Assembly: GCF_031755915.1 (NCBI RefSeq) | Contig: NC_083389.1 | Coordinates: 17,973,001 to 18,037,000, forward strand | DNA length: 64,000 nucleotides | Direction: 5' to 3' | Source of the DNA: Ziziphus jujuba | Lineage: Eukaryota; Streptophyta; Magnoliopsida; Rosales; Rhamnaceae | Notes under the pieces: model-generated | Told to the model about the DNA's origin: nothing | Database searches by the model: none | The model's input: the letters and a program-made list of their open reading frames with translations, nothing else | Made by a program: the position numbers and the translations under genes | In this document: in pieces, positions 54,249-64,000 of the stretch | Layout: each line of letters starts with the position of its first letter | Numbering within the stretch: the first letter of the stretch is position 1

Positions 54249-54540
54249 TTACCTGTCATAAAACAAACTCTTATTCATGGATACATTGTTCAACGTCCAT
54301 TTGGTACTACAGCAAACGAGTTCTTGAAAAAAAGACAGTTCCATTCTTCGGCAACACCACTTCACAAACCACTCAACAACCTGCATGCAATCACTTTCAG
54401 CAGCTCTCATCAAAGGGCCTAAAAAATCTATAGCATTACCCTCTTCCACAAGACGCTCCATGGTGCCAATCTTGCAGTAGTGAGAAGAAAAGCCTAATGC
54501 CAGATCAACATCAACATCCAAGCAGTTTCTTTGGGCAATC
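54249..54540 (-). pseudogene. orphan exon resembling a plant ankyrin-repeat family protein
   Basis: A minus-strand frame of about 90 codons opens after a plausible acceptor (…CAG at about 54541) and reads LDVDVDLALGFSSHYCKIG, then LVEEGNAIDFLGPLMRAAES and MQVVEWFVKWCCRRMEL. I recall this pattern from Arabidopsis ankyrin-repeat family proteins (At2g44090 type). The expected continuation is absent: after RRMEL the frame becomes unconserved and stops, and no neighbouring exons were found. I read it as a captured or relic exon. The family name is from memory and uncertain. Confidence 0.45.
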
Positions 54541-55092
54541 TGTCAACGCAGAAAATGGCAAAAAAACGATAAGTAAAAAAATTGCCAGGCAAATTTACTC
54601 CATCATAATTAGAAGCAACAATCTTCACATCCCTTGATTTCTTCTAGATGCCTAATACTTTTCATCTGAAGATACTCTATTATATTTTTCCAAAAAGCAC
54701 ATGTACATCATCAAAAGTTCTTCAGGAGAAAAAAATGTGGGCCAATTTCATAAGTGTAACATAATACATACTGTCAAACATGAATAAATGTGGATATGAG
54801 TAACCAAAAGGAAATGAAAGGGTAAAAAGGGAACTAGCACCAGTCTTGAATACATTTCATAACAATCTTAACAGTACAGCATATGTTTCCTGTAGCTATT
54901 ATGATAATTTTTCTCTAAAGCACACAATAAACAGAGAAAAGTAAAGAGGAAAACAAGAAAGGGACTATTTGAGAGTTATAATATGTGATTTTACTTGGTA
55001 CCACATTTCATCCATAGCACTTATAAACTTCACAAAGTTAGACGTTTCGTTAAAAATTATAAAAACAGAACTCTTTTAAATCTAAAGTAGTA

Positions 55093-55660
55093 GAACTTTG
55101 GGGCTCATTTGGTATCATGTTGTAAAGCAATTTTACTAAAACTGTTAAAATGAAAATGAAAAATTGCCTTTTGTATGTCTAGAATGGTATAATGTGCTTG
55201 AAATAATATTTCAAAACAATTGAATGAGAATGAAAATACTTAAAAAAATGTGTCTGATTAAGTCAAATATAATATAAACCTATATGAAATAGATAGTTTG
55301 CTACTGAAAGTGATAAACATTATCTTCAAAATTCATCTATATTTTTCAAATTGCATCCTTCTTTTTTCAAATTCTATATCTCAAATATAACTACCAAACA
55401 CATTTTTGGAATTTTTTTTTTTTAATTTGTAAAATGGAAGAGTTTTACAAAACGGTAAAAACGCACCCTTAGGCATTCAAAGCACAAAGCACTTGCTGTT
55501 TTGAAGATACACCCATTAGATGCTTATCCTAGAAGCAGTCCAAGTGCTTTTATATCATCATGCTTCTATTCTTTCTTCTTGAACTCTTATCATGTATTTT
55601 TCATTATTGGAAATGCTTTTAGCACTACAAAAAGCACTCCCAAACAGGCTCCGAGTCAAA
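55093..55660. mobile_element. candidate hAT-like MITE ends
   Basis: GGGGCTCATTTGGTATCATG at about 55100 faces a right end at about 55471 whose reverse complement reads AAGGGTGCGTTTTTACCGTT. A second end, AAAAGCACTCCCAAACAGGCTCC at 55631-55652, has the GCCTGTTTGG terminus common in plant hAT MITEs. The pairing of ends is uncertain. Confidence 0.35.
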
Positions 55661-55779
55661 ATTAAGAAGAGTTGCGTTCTACTCAACTTCCTATAGAATC
55701 CAGTAAATCCAGACAATAGTACTGATATTACATTTCCTATATTGAAAATCATAGTCATACCACACATATGCCTATCACG

Positions 55780-55830
55780 CTCTCTCTCTCTCTCTCTCTC
55801 TCAAACACACACACACACACACACACACAC
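55780..55830. repeat. compound (CT)n(CA)n microsatellite
   Basis: A CT run at 55780-55802 passes through AA into a CA run ending at 55830. Confidence 0.9.
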
Positions 55831-56942
55831 AATATTATAATTTCCCAATTTGGCATCTTGAGATTCTAATATCATAGAACCATCTTACCGGAAAGCAATT
55901 GGTTTAGAAGGGGAGATAACAAATAGAAAATTCTTAAAAAAATAAAACTCGTTTACATATTCTAAATCCAGTCACTATAAGTTGCCCCCACCACCCTTCT
56001 TCTTTTTTATTTTTTTATTTTTTTAAGGGAGCATCCATGCATGGTGTTAACCTTATAATAAGATACTAATGCAATAAATGTCACTTCCGTTCACATTTTA
56101 GTTTATGCTGTGACCTTAGTCACTATATTTTCACAATTATTTCCATAAATGAAGAACATCACAATTTTTATTTCCTATAACACAATAAGGGTAGGAGCAG
56201 CCATCATATAATCATCTCTAATAGATATTTCTAGAACAATTAACAGCTATTTACAGAAGTTTCCATTTCAATTTCAAAAGATGCAGCTGAACTTAAAAAA
56301 GTCTTCTAAAATGTGTCAGGTAATATTCTTCAGTTCCTCTCATTATGATTTGACTAATAGGTCCTTCTTAACTGAAAGAACAAGGACTGAGACACAATCT
56401 GATAGGGAAGAAAAAGACTAAACTCATCATCACACATAATATATGATGACAACCGTGGAAACAATTATATCATACATGTTTTGTTAGATCAACAAACGGC
56501 CAATCATCATTTTCAACCTTATTAGACTGATCAACAAACTCAGGTTAGAAACATACCGAGCACTACACCGTTAAAAACATATCTAAAAGTTATTACTTTA
56601 CTGTGACAGGCATGTACTGCTGTGAATCCAAAGTCAAGGCTGAAAAATTAAAATGGATATTCTATTAGGTGATTCTAAATTTGTTTGTATCGTAACTGAG
56701 AGTGGAAAACGGTTGAATGGACATGTGGTACTTCATGGATGCCTTGCTTTGTTTCAGTTGCTTACCTAAAATATTCTATTAGGAACTAGGTTTATCAGGA
56801 ATCTGACATTCCACAGTTTAGATTCTGATATTACAAATATAAAAGGAAATTAGTTAAACCAGCTCATAATAACACTAAGTTTTCCATTTATGGAAGGCTA
56901 ATCTCTAGAAAATACAACTTCATCACTTCCATCCCCTTTTGC

Positions 56943-57349
56943 TTATGCAAAAACTTTAATTCCATTCCTTTGTTGACTGTCAATTCCAGTTTTGCAATTC
57001 ACAGTAGTTCGGCTATTTGAATTTATAAAATGAGATGCTTGTTGTATCAGGCTGGATGTACAAAGCTCGTCCAGCATTTCAGGAGACTGACTCACACAAT
57101 CCACAATTCTGATCGAGCATAAAGCTAAATTTTCAACAAGCTGACAAATTAAAACAGAAATATGTGTAGGAAGGTAACAATGGATCAAAAAATGTAGGAG
57201 TCCGAAAGCCCATAAGAAATCATCACAACTTAATACTTGCCTGATACTGAAGAAGATTGCACTATATAGGAACAGCCTCCATGAAAGGTGATGGGCATTC
57301 AGAAGGAAGTTTCTTACACACATTAACCACAATGGAAAGAGCAACTCCC
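56943..57349 (-). pseudogene. UPL4/UPL3-type armadillo-repeat exons, broken
   Basis: On the minus strand a first exon (57349-57241) reads GVALSIVVNVCKKLPSECPS, PFMEAVPI, a stop, then CNLLQYQ. The next exon from 57140 reads QLVENLALCSIRIVDCVSQS, PEMLDELCTSSLIQQASH and INSNSRTTV. This is the armadillo region of UPL3/UPL4 HECT ligases. The stop inside the first exon and the loss of the usual residues at the exon junction mark it as non-functional. The donor after the first exon reads GCAAGT, a GC-type site. Same strand and order as the HECT fragments at 49923-53537, so it probably belongs to the same dead copy. Confidence 0.82.
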
Positions 57350-57707
57350 TGATACAGATAAAGTAAATAATTTGAAGATCACTCTAAATAGATATAAGTG
57401 CTTAATTCTTAAGTTAATGTTTGGTTTTTTATCAGTGATTTTTTTTTTCTAAAAAGAAAAAAAATAATCTTCTTTACAACTAGACATCGATAAACATAAT
57501 CTAAAAATTAATAAAAATCAGAAAAGAATATACGCACACTAGAATGAAAGCAATTATAGTTTTATATTTCCAAATGAATGTTGATTTATACAAGTCAGAA
57601 TAAAAAAAATTTACAGTTCTTTTGAAGCTAAGATTGCTTCAATTTGTCATTTGAAACAAAAATAATCAAATCTCCGAAAAAAAATATACAGGACCAAAAA
57701 TAAAAAT
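57350..57707. other. spacer between the UPL4 pseudogene and the ZFWD gene
   Basis: About 360 bases of AT-rich DNA that include the 3' UTR of the ZFWD gene. No gene seen. Confidence 0.5.
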
Positions 57708-58967
57708 CTAAACTTTAAGTCGCTTGTGAAGATCCTCAATCTTGGTGTCTCTATCCCACTTCCACACAGTTAGCATACCAGTCCAATCACCAGTGAAGAA
57801 TAGCCCTTCATCATTAGCAGATGTCTGAATGGCTCGAATGTCTTGTTTGCCAAAAAGCCTTCCCCTTTCCAAGAAAGATGGCAGTTCATACAACCGGACA
57901 GAATTATCTTCACAAGAGCACAATAAGATAGGTTTGTCATTGGCATCGTGGATCCCGAAAAGTGAAAGCACACCACATTCTTCATCATGAGTATAAATTA
58001 CTTCCACAGTCCCATCTTCTTTGGTTGTTGACCAAACCTTGATTGATTTGTCCATAGAACAAGATATCAAGCAACAATTCCAACAAATCACAGACATAAC
58101 AGCAGCAGAATGCCCATTCAGTGTCCCAACGCACTGCAAACTACAAGTATCCCAGATTCTAATAGTGTGATCCATGGACCCAGAAAACAACCTTTTGGCA
58201 CCAACAACAAGCGAAGTCACCGCACAAGTATGGCCCTCCAGAGACCCAGTTAATGGAAAACCAGGATTTTCAGGATCTGACAGCTTCCAGACGCTTATAA
58301 CCCCATTCTGTGCTCCACCAAAAAGAGCATCTTGACCCACAGCAAGAGCATAAACCTGACCAACAGGTCCGCTGAGACTGAAATCCAAATGGGTTTCAAA
58401 ATTCCAGGCCTTAACGCAATCCACAGTACCCACAAAAATCCACGAATCTTTACAGATCAAACATCCAATTTCAGTTCCAAGGTCGAACTTCTGGGTGCAT
58501 TTACCAGAACGGTAATCCCAAACCCTTAAACTGCCATCTCTATCCCCCGTGAAGAGCTTATCCGAGCCTTGAGGAAGGGCTATGCCGGTGATACCATTCT
58601 TGTGACCGGCGAGTTTGGAGGAAATCGAGAAATCGTCTGCGCAAAACCAGGAATGCAAGTTGCGGCAGCAATCGCCATAGAAGCAATTGCCGGATTTCCA
58701 ATACTCACAGGGCCTGACTGAAGAAGAAGTAGAAGAAGAAGTCGACGGTGACCGTTTGGTGGGTTTGTGCGGATGGGCTTCAGAAATCGCAAGGGGGCGT
58801 TTGTTAGGGATTGAAGCAGGCCGGGAAGGAGATTGAGAAAGTGGATGGAAGAAGCGACAAGGGTTTCTGACGCATCGTCCGGCCAGCCAGTAGGAACAAA
58901 TTGTAGTCGCTCTTCTTCGCTGCTTTCGCTCAACTACACCCACTCTCGTCGCTGCCAAAACCGCCAT
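57708..58967 (-). CDS. zinc finger CCCH and WD40-repeat protein (ZFWD family)
   Basis: Intronless, 419 aa from MAVLAATRVG at 58967, close to the 430 aa that I recall for Arabidopsis ZFWD1. An in-frame ATG at 59012 would add 15 unconserved residues in a repeat-rich leader, so I prefer 58967. Two CCCH fingers are visible: CSYWLAGRCVRNPCRFFH (C-x7-C-x4-C-x3-H) near residue 22 and CEYWKSGNCFYGDCCRNLH near 85. The rest is a seven-bladed WD40 propeller with KLAGHKNGITGIALP, LFTGDRDGSLRVWD, SGSMDHTIRIWD, SCSMDKSIKVWS and FFTGDWTGMLTVWKW. ZFWD proteins are plant-specific; the fingers suggest RNA binding, and the propeller a protein platform. No precise function is assigned. The 5' UTR contains a GA microsatellite. 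Confidence 0.92.
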   Translation of the reverse strand: MAVLAATRVGVVERKQRRRATTICSYWLAGRCVRNPCRFFHPLSQSPSRPASIPNKRPLAISEAHPHKPTKRSPSTSSSTSSSVRPCEYWKSGNCFYGDCCRNLHSWFCADDFSISSKLAGHKNGITGIALPQGSDKLFTGDRDGSLRVWDYRSGKCTQKFDLGTEIGCLICKDSWIFVGTVDCVKAWNFETHLDFSLSGPVGQVYALAVGQDALFGGAQNGVISVWKLSDPENPGFPLTGSLEGHTCAVTSLVVGAKRLFSGSMDHTIRIWDTCSLQCVGTLNGHSAAVMSVICWNCCLISCSMDKSIKVWSTTKEDGTVEVIYTHDEECGVLSLFGIHDANDKPILLCSCEDNSVRLYELPSFLERGRLFGKQDIRAIQTSANDEGLFFTGDWTGMLTVWKWDRDTKIEDLHKRLKV

Positions 58968-59070
58968 TCTCAACAACAACGAAGATGGAATCAGAACGAT
59001 GAGGAAAATCACAACGAAGATAATCGGATCGGAGAGAAAATCAAGAACGAAGAGAGAATCAGAGGAGGGA

Positions 59071-59075
<5 letters not shown>

Positions 59076-59112
<37 letters not shown>

Positions 59113-59215
59113 GACTTGCTTGGTGACTAAGAATGAGAGGTTGGAAGCCCTTTTATAGGTATCAGAGGGAAAAACAGAGACAGAAGGAGTGAGGCAGAGT
59201 TGCTTGGTGAGTAAG
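59076..59215. repeat. GA microsatellite and partial duplication of the ZFWD leader
   Basis: A GA run covers about 59076-59109. The surrounding sequence GAGGGAAAAACAGAGA ... TTGCTTGGTGA(C/G)TAAGAA occurs twice (about 59064-59134 and 59164-59216), so the leader or promoter of ZFWD has been partly duplicated in tandem. Confidence 0.7.
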
Positions 59216-59216
59216 A

Positions 59217-60365
59217 AGGGCTTTAGATTTGCCGTTGTTGGTAGGATTCAAGGGAAGCTTCGCGCTCCTGACCGTTGCGATTATGTAATTAATAATTATT
59301 CAATTTTTCGTTTGCTAATACCTTCAAGAAAAGAAAATTTTATTTTAAATTTCATAAGTATATTCTTTCCTCAATTTTTTAAAGAAAAAAAGTGTTTATT
59401 TTCCTTTTGTTTTGTTTTATTTAAAAAATTTACTATATAAAAATAAATTATAACAGTCATCACATCGTTAATTAATATATAATAAATTATAACACTCATC
59501 CTAACATCGTTTATAACATTGGTCTAGTCCATTACATTAATCTCATAGCCGATAAAACCACCATTCTAATTTATAAACAATAAAGAAGACAATCGGATAC
59601 AAAATCAGAACGAATAAGAAATTAGCTTGCATTTGTCAAAATTTTAAAAATTCTGAGGAGAAAGAAAACAAACAGAGAGAAATACAGACACACTGAAACA
59701 GAGAGATCATAAATAGTACAGGAAACAAGTCTTGATCATCAAGTAAGGATGTGACCCTGAAGCCTCAAAAATTGGTAAACTCCGGTTCAAGAACCAATAA
59801 AGTTCAGGGGACGTTCGGTACACCATGTATTTGAGTTTAGAGCCCCCCTCCAAAAAAAAAAAAATTTAAAATTTGATAAACTCAGGGTTCAAAAACTCAT
59901 AAAGTTGAAGGGACATTCGTGCTAATTGCCCATCTTTTAATAATTTTCAATCTTTCTGCTAAAAATTATTATACATTTAATAGATAAATTTTATATTAAA
60001 TAATATAATATATATTACTTTGTTAAGGTGATATATAAATTAAGCTATTATTATCCTTATTAGTAACTTTTTCATTAGGTTTAGGCTAATTAAACTAGTA
60101 TATATGCATTCTTTCAAACAAAATAAATAAATAAATAAAAACAAAAAATAAAAAAATACTAGTTTGCATGTATGTGCGGTGTTAAACTCTTGAAAATTAT
60201 TAGATTTTCGTGGCTCATAACCACTGATTAAAATATTTTTAGGAGAATGAAAATTATAAAATTGTATTTAGTAAGTGTTAAATACAGTTATTTAAAAAAA
60301 ACATTATATAAAAAAAAGTATTAAATACGGTTATTTTAAAAATAACATTAAATATAGTATATACC

Positions 60366-60398
<33 letters not shown>

Positions 60399-61353
60399 CT
60401 TTGTTATTGAAAATAATAAGCATTATCATTTGAAATAAATACCTTTTTTTATTTAAAATGATAAATATTATATACATCTTTCCCACCATTTGCCGTAAAA
60501 CCAATAGTCACCACAGATGCATATACACTAATTTAACTAGCCCTAAATCCTAATACAAAATTAGAATAAAAATCTCAGAAACCAAAATTACGCCCAAGTA
60601 CAAGAAAATTTCTAAAAAATACCAAAAGTATTAAAAATCAACATAAGGCTTATAGAGAGGAGTCAGAGAAATTAAAAAAAATCATTAAATTTAAATTTCA
60701 AAAGCCAATAACTAACCAAGGGCATTTTGAAAAAAATTTGGGTTAAATATTCGTACAAAAATGCCACTAAACAAAACGTGTATAGCAAGACTTGATCAGC
60801 ACCATATCATTGTCTCAGCTAGCAGGTATTTTAGATGGATTAATCAACAGAATATATTAGATGCAAACTAAAATGCAGGACTTGAATAAGAAAATAAATT
60901 CTACTGGTAAAAGGGACAAAAAAGAAAATAGTAGTAAAAATAATAAACAGAGGGATTTTTATACGCCATTTGCTTATGACCTACAATATCATTGAAAGCA
61001 CAAAACCAACCAATTTAATTACCCTGTTATAATGAATATCACTGTACAGAACTTTTCTACACGATGTTGAAAGTGACACTGATCTACCTTGCCCCCTTTT
61101 TTCTGTACAAATCCCACCATAAAAGTAAATCAACCATCTAAACTTGCCAGTTATTTACACAGTCCAACGAACTAGTCAGAGAAGAGGAAAAAGCCCACTC
61201 TTGTTCCACACCAATCAGCTCCCTTTACCAACAATTAGCATCAGCTCCACTTGCCACCCATTCTTTTCATCTATCTACATCACCTGCGCCTACTCTAATA
61301 ATTACAAATTCACATTTTAACATGCGCACCTTTACAGCTTGGAATAGGCGATA
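59217..61353. other. AT-rich intergenic region between ZFWD and UPL4
   Basis: It holds the ZFWD promoter side, a TA microsatellite at about 60366-60397, two related blocks near 59766-59910 (AAACTC...GTTCAAGAACCAATAAAGTT and AAACTCAGGGTTCAAAAACTCATAAAGTT), and the UPL4 3' UTR from about 61353 leftwards. No coding region with family similarity was found. Confidence 0.5.
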
Positions 61354-61481
61354 CTAAGAAAGATGGAAGGATCCTTGCCCCTCTGTTATCGCATATAACA
61401 GTTTCTCTTTCATCCTCTCCTGGAACAAGGAAAAATAACCGGTTAGTCATTTCGGTAACAAGTTTATACAATGTCTCTCTA

Positions 61482-61517
<36 letters not shown>

Positions 61518-64000
61518 CCGTGATGCGAAATAGAAGGTGGTAAGGCATGAAAGGTCACTTTTGATGAGTAAGGCGGCAATTTAAGATAATTTGCACACGT
61601 CATCACGCTTGGTAGGTCTGTGTCCACCCAGTTGCTAGAATGCTGTAGAAAAACAATCAGACAATGTTGAGATGAGCAAATCAAGACTAATAAGAAGTTT
61701 AGACAACACCATCCAGGATTTGAAATCCGATGTTCAATACTAACCTTCCGAACAATTGTTAACTTTGGATTGAGAGATGCCAAACCTCCAGGAGGTAGGC
61801 GAGGTGCCCCAGTCACAAACTGCAGAAATGCTCGTCTCTCTTTCTTGTCAAACTCTTGAATGATCTCAAGCAGCTAAAATAAGAAGTAAAGCCTTTTAAA
61901 TTAATCATGTAAGTGAAACACAAGAAGAAGAAATATAAAAGAAAGTTGATAAGTAAATACTGACACTAATAACAGGAGGACTGCTAGCAGTGTATCCATG
62001 ATCAAATTTGATATGATCAAGGAGATCGTTAAACTGCCAAAAATACAAAAAACAACTTAGTAAGGTTCATCAGCACCTCCCAGTTGAAGATCCAACCAAT
62101 TAAGAGACAGATAAACATACCACCCAAGATTCATGTTCTCCGCATAGTAGATGCTCCAATTCTTCTTCAGTGAAGATCTGAAGATGTTTAATGGGGAAAA
62201 CCTGAAAAATAAAAAGTGAGAGGAAATCACAATCTACTTACATGGATAAAAAAGTTGAAAAGGAGTATTTTACAACTACCGTATGCAAGAAATATCAACA
62301 AGAAAATATTGGCAGATTGATCATTTAAGAATCAAGGTTGCTTACAATATAGCCTAATCATTTAAGAATCAAGGGTTGCTTAAAATATAGCCTACTTCGA
62401 TAGAAAGACTTATGGTACAAACCTGGTTAAATCCAGATTTAAAAGCTTCCACTTGTCTGGAAATTCCAGCATTTATAGTAGCATCCACAACAAGTGAAAT
62501 ATAATCCTCCAAGTTTCTCATATTTACCTAGGAAAAAATGGAGGCAGTTAGATAAAGATTTTGACTCAAAAGATTTACGTTTTCAAAAAACTGAAGCAGA
62601 TTATACCGAGTCGCAATCAGCCTCAGAGGTAAGAATATAATCAGGATATCCAGGCAGGGTAAAATCAAGGCAAAGATCCTCAATTCTGGTATTCCGGAAG
62701 CTTGAGTCAAGTTTTAATGTGGAATTTTCAGCAGACATTGATTTCAAAACCTTTTCTTTATCTACGATAGCCTTAAACTCTAGCAGTGTCCTGCCGAGCT
62801 CAGGATCAAATGACTGGATGTCGAACAGCCCAATTTCCTACAGAACCAATGGAAATAAATAATAGGTAAAAGATTACACTTGCATGCAAAATAAACATCT
62901 TTGCTTGAGTGGAAGCACCACAAAGTACCTGGCCAAGAACAAGCTTATAGAAGGCTTTGGAGAAATGCAGATCCAAAACTCTTCCATCCTGAAGAGCCTT
63001 GGCAACCAATTGCCCCAAAAGGACAAATCTTTTTACTACTTCAGTAAACTGAATGCCATCCAATGCCTCTGATTTAGATGACCACGGGCGAGGAAAAAGA
63101 CCAAGACCACATGTCACAGATTGAGCATCCTCAGTCAGCAAACCAATATTTGAGGTAGATCTATATCCCTCCCTCCACATGCCTAGACCAGACTTCTCGA
63201 ACTCATGACTGACCAAAGTATAAAATTCTAAAGTTGGGCCAAGACCAGTACCAACTTCTTCATTATATTCCACCTCAAGAAGCACCCTATTGCTGGCATG
63301 CAAATCCATCATTTGGGCAGCCGAATCCAGTATTCGGTTGCGAAAAACTAAAAACTTCTTACGAGGCAAGCTAACAGAACTTACTCGTCTGTCACTTGTT
63401 CCCCCTGAATCACTATGGGATAATGGTGCATGAGGTTGAAGGAGCAGAGGACCAAATGCTGCCAATCTGAAGTACTTGCATCTTGCCTCAAAGCTAAACA
63501 AAAAGGGGCATGAAGCCATCAACTGATTACACCAAAAAGGCATAGCACCAGTGGATACGGCAAAAGTGTCCCTCATTTGCTGTTCTAGCTTTTCTGTCAA
63601 CTTACTATTTACAAACTCATTCTGCGCAACTGAAGGAACTGCAATTTTTAAGTTATCCAAGTTATCAAACTTCCCTTCAGCAAAACCACATATTCTTTCT
63701 CGAGACATTATATGAAAAATAAACCTATTCACTCTTTCCAAGATCTTAAGCAGATATAATATGTCATATGTAGGACTTGAATTCTCCAAGTCAGAAACAA
63801 GTTTTGAATCAAACATGCCAGAGAAAAAATGTCCCCCAACTTTATCTGATATGTCAGAATTTTGGGCTGAACAAGAACAACCCTTGGGATTACCATGTCC
63901 ATATATAGCTCTTCTATATGTTACTTTATACACTTGACTCCACAATTTCGTGCTGGTGACCATCTCATGATCTTTAATTTGCTGCTGCAGAATTGCCTGG
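61354..64000 (-). CDS. UPL4: HECT-type E3 ubiquitin ligase UPL4, C-terminal part (5' end beyond the window)
   Basis: Visible exons on the minus strand: 64000-62939 (continues to the right), 62837-62607, 62527-62423, 62201-62121, 62033-61965, 61873-61745, 61642-61559 and 61419-61354, all in phase. They give about 608 aa. Just before the HECT domain is [20 protein letters not shown], then [20 protein letters not shown] and [20 protein letters not shown]. The catalytic Cys is in [14 protein letters not shown] in the second-last exon, and the end [17 protein letters not shown] is typical of UPL3/UPL4. The upstream [20 protein letters not shown] and its neighbourhood favour UPL4 over UPL3. HECT ligases take ubiquitin onto the Cys and pass it to substrate; UPL3/UPL4 act with the proteasome in development and immunity. 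The armadillo repeats must lie beyond the right edge. No break is seen. Confidence 0.9.
61483..61515. repeat. A33 homopolymer in the last UPL4 intron
   Basis: Thirty-three A on the plus strand, which is T33 in the transcript, between exons 61642-61559 and 61419-61354. The intron acceptor is about 65 bases further on. Confidence 0.9.
62306..62393. repeat. short tandem duplication in a UPL4 intron
   Basis: ATCATTTAAGAATCAAGG plus TTGCTTACAATATAGCCTA is followed directly by a second copy (ATCATTTAAGAATCAAGGG, TTGCTTAAAATATAGCCTA). It lies in the intron between exons 62527-62423 and 62201-62121. Confidence 0.75.

Larger units (their letters stand above)
54541..56942. other. AT-rich non-coding stretch with repeats in the UPL4 pseudogene zone
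   Basis: No coding homology was recognised. It includes hAT-like MITE candidates (55093-55660), a compound CT/CA microsatellite (55780-55830) and T-rich tracts. It may be decayed intron and intergenic sequence between the armadillo and HECT parts of the duplicate. Confidence 0.45.

Noticed and set aside
57770..58933. Alternative minus-strand frames of 72 and 117 codons in the ZFWD gene
   Set aside because: Out-of-frame shadows of the WD40 and CCCH coding sequence.
61310..61816. A 168-codon minus-strand open frame treated as a separate gene
   Set aside because: It starts in a UPL4 HECT exon ([17 protein letters not shown]), reads through two introns including the T33 run, and ends past the true last exon. 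The exons fit UPL4 in phase.

Overview
This is about 64 kb of nuclear DNA from a dicotyledonous plant, most likely a rosid. The evidence is the AT-rich, poly-T-laden intergenic DNA, GT-AG introns, plant-only gene families (HCF152-type PPR protein, CCCH plus WD40 ZFWD protein, RCI2/PMP3 protein, UPL4 HECT ligase) and plant Ty1/copia and Ty3/gypsy remains. Exon boundaries were placed by reading frame, splice motifs and recalled family sequence; no alignment was run. The species cannot be named from this window. Left third (1-22.2 kb): a tail-to-tail inverted duplication of an unidentified coding 3' end (2-354) and a decayed LINE; TIM14/PAM18 (+, 2101-3685); a six-exon alpha/beta hydrolase with an N-terminal membrane anchor (-, 5988-10528); a two-exon RCI2/PMP3 gene (+, 12882-13422); and an eight-exon gene for a Ser-rich disordered protein I cannot name (+, 16726-22158). 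Middle (24-42.5 kb): an intronless PWWP-domain gene of the PDP type (-, 24075-27068), a 17-exon MCM8 helicase gene (+, 31619-39807) and, tail to tail with it, an intronless HCF152-like chloroplast PPR gene (-, 40185-42455). The genes are single-copy housekeeping functions: mitochondrial protein import, chromatin repression, recombination repair and plastid RNA processing. From memory, the order matches Arabidopsis At3g09650 to At3g09700, with UPL4, PWWP, hydrolase and TIM14 also together on the paralogous chromosome 5 segment. Right third (43-64 kb): accessory DNA. A 5'-truncated Ty3/gypsy element with an internal deletion joins a 5'-truncated Ty1/copia element (A) that ends in an intact 3' LTR. 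That LTR abuts a broken copy of the UPL4 HECT region, which still contains intron sequence and is itself split by a second LTR-flanked copia element (B). More broken UPL4 (armadillo part) and an orphan ankyrin-family-like exon follow to 57.4 kb. Then come an intact intronless ZFWD gene (-, 57708-58967) and the 3' half of the apparently intact UPL4 gene (-, 61354 to beyond the right edge). The layout implies that UPL4 was duplicated locally as DNA, that one copy decayed, and that it became a nest for LTR retrotransposons. No RNA genes, CRISPR arrays or bacterial-type features were seen.
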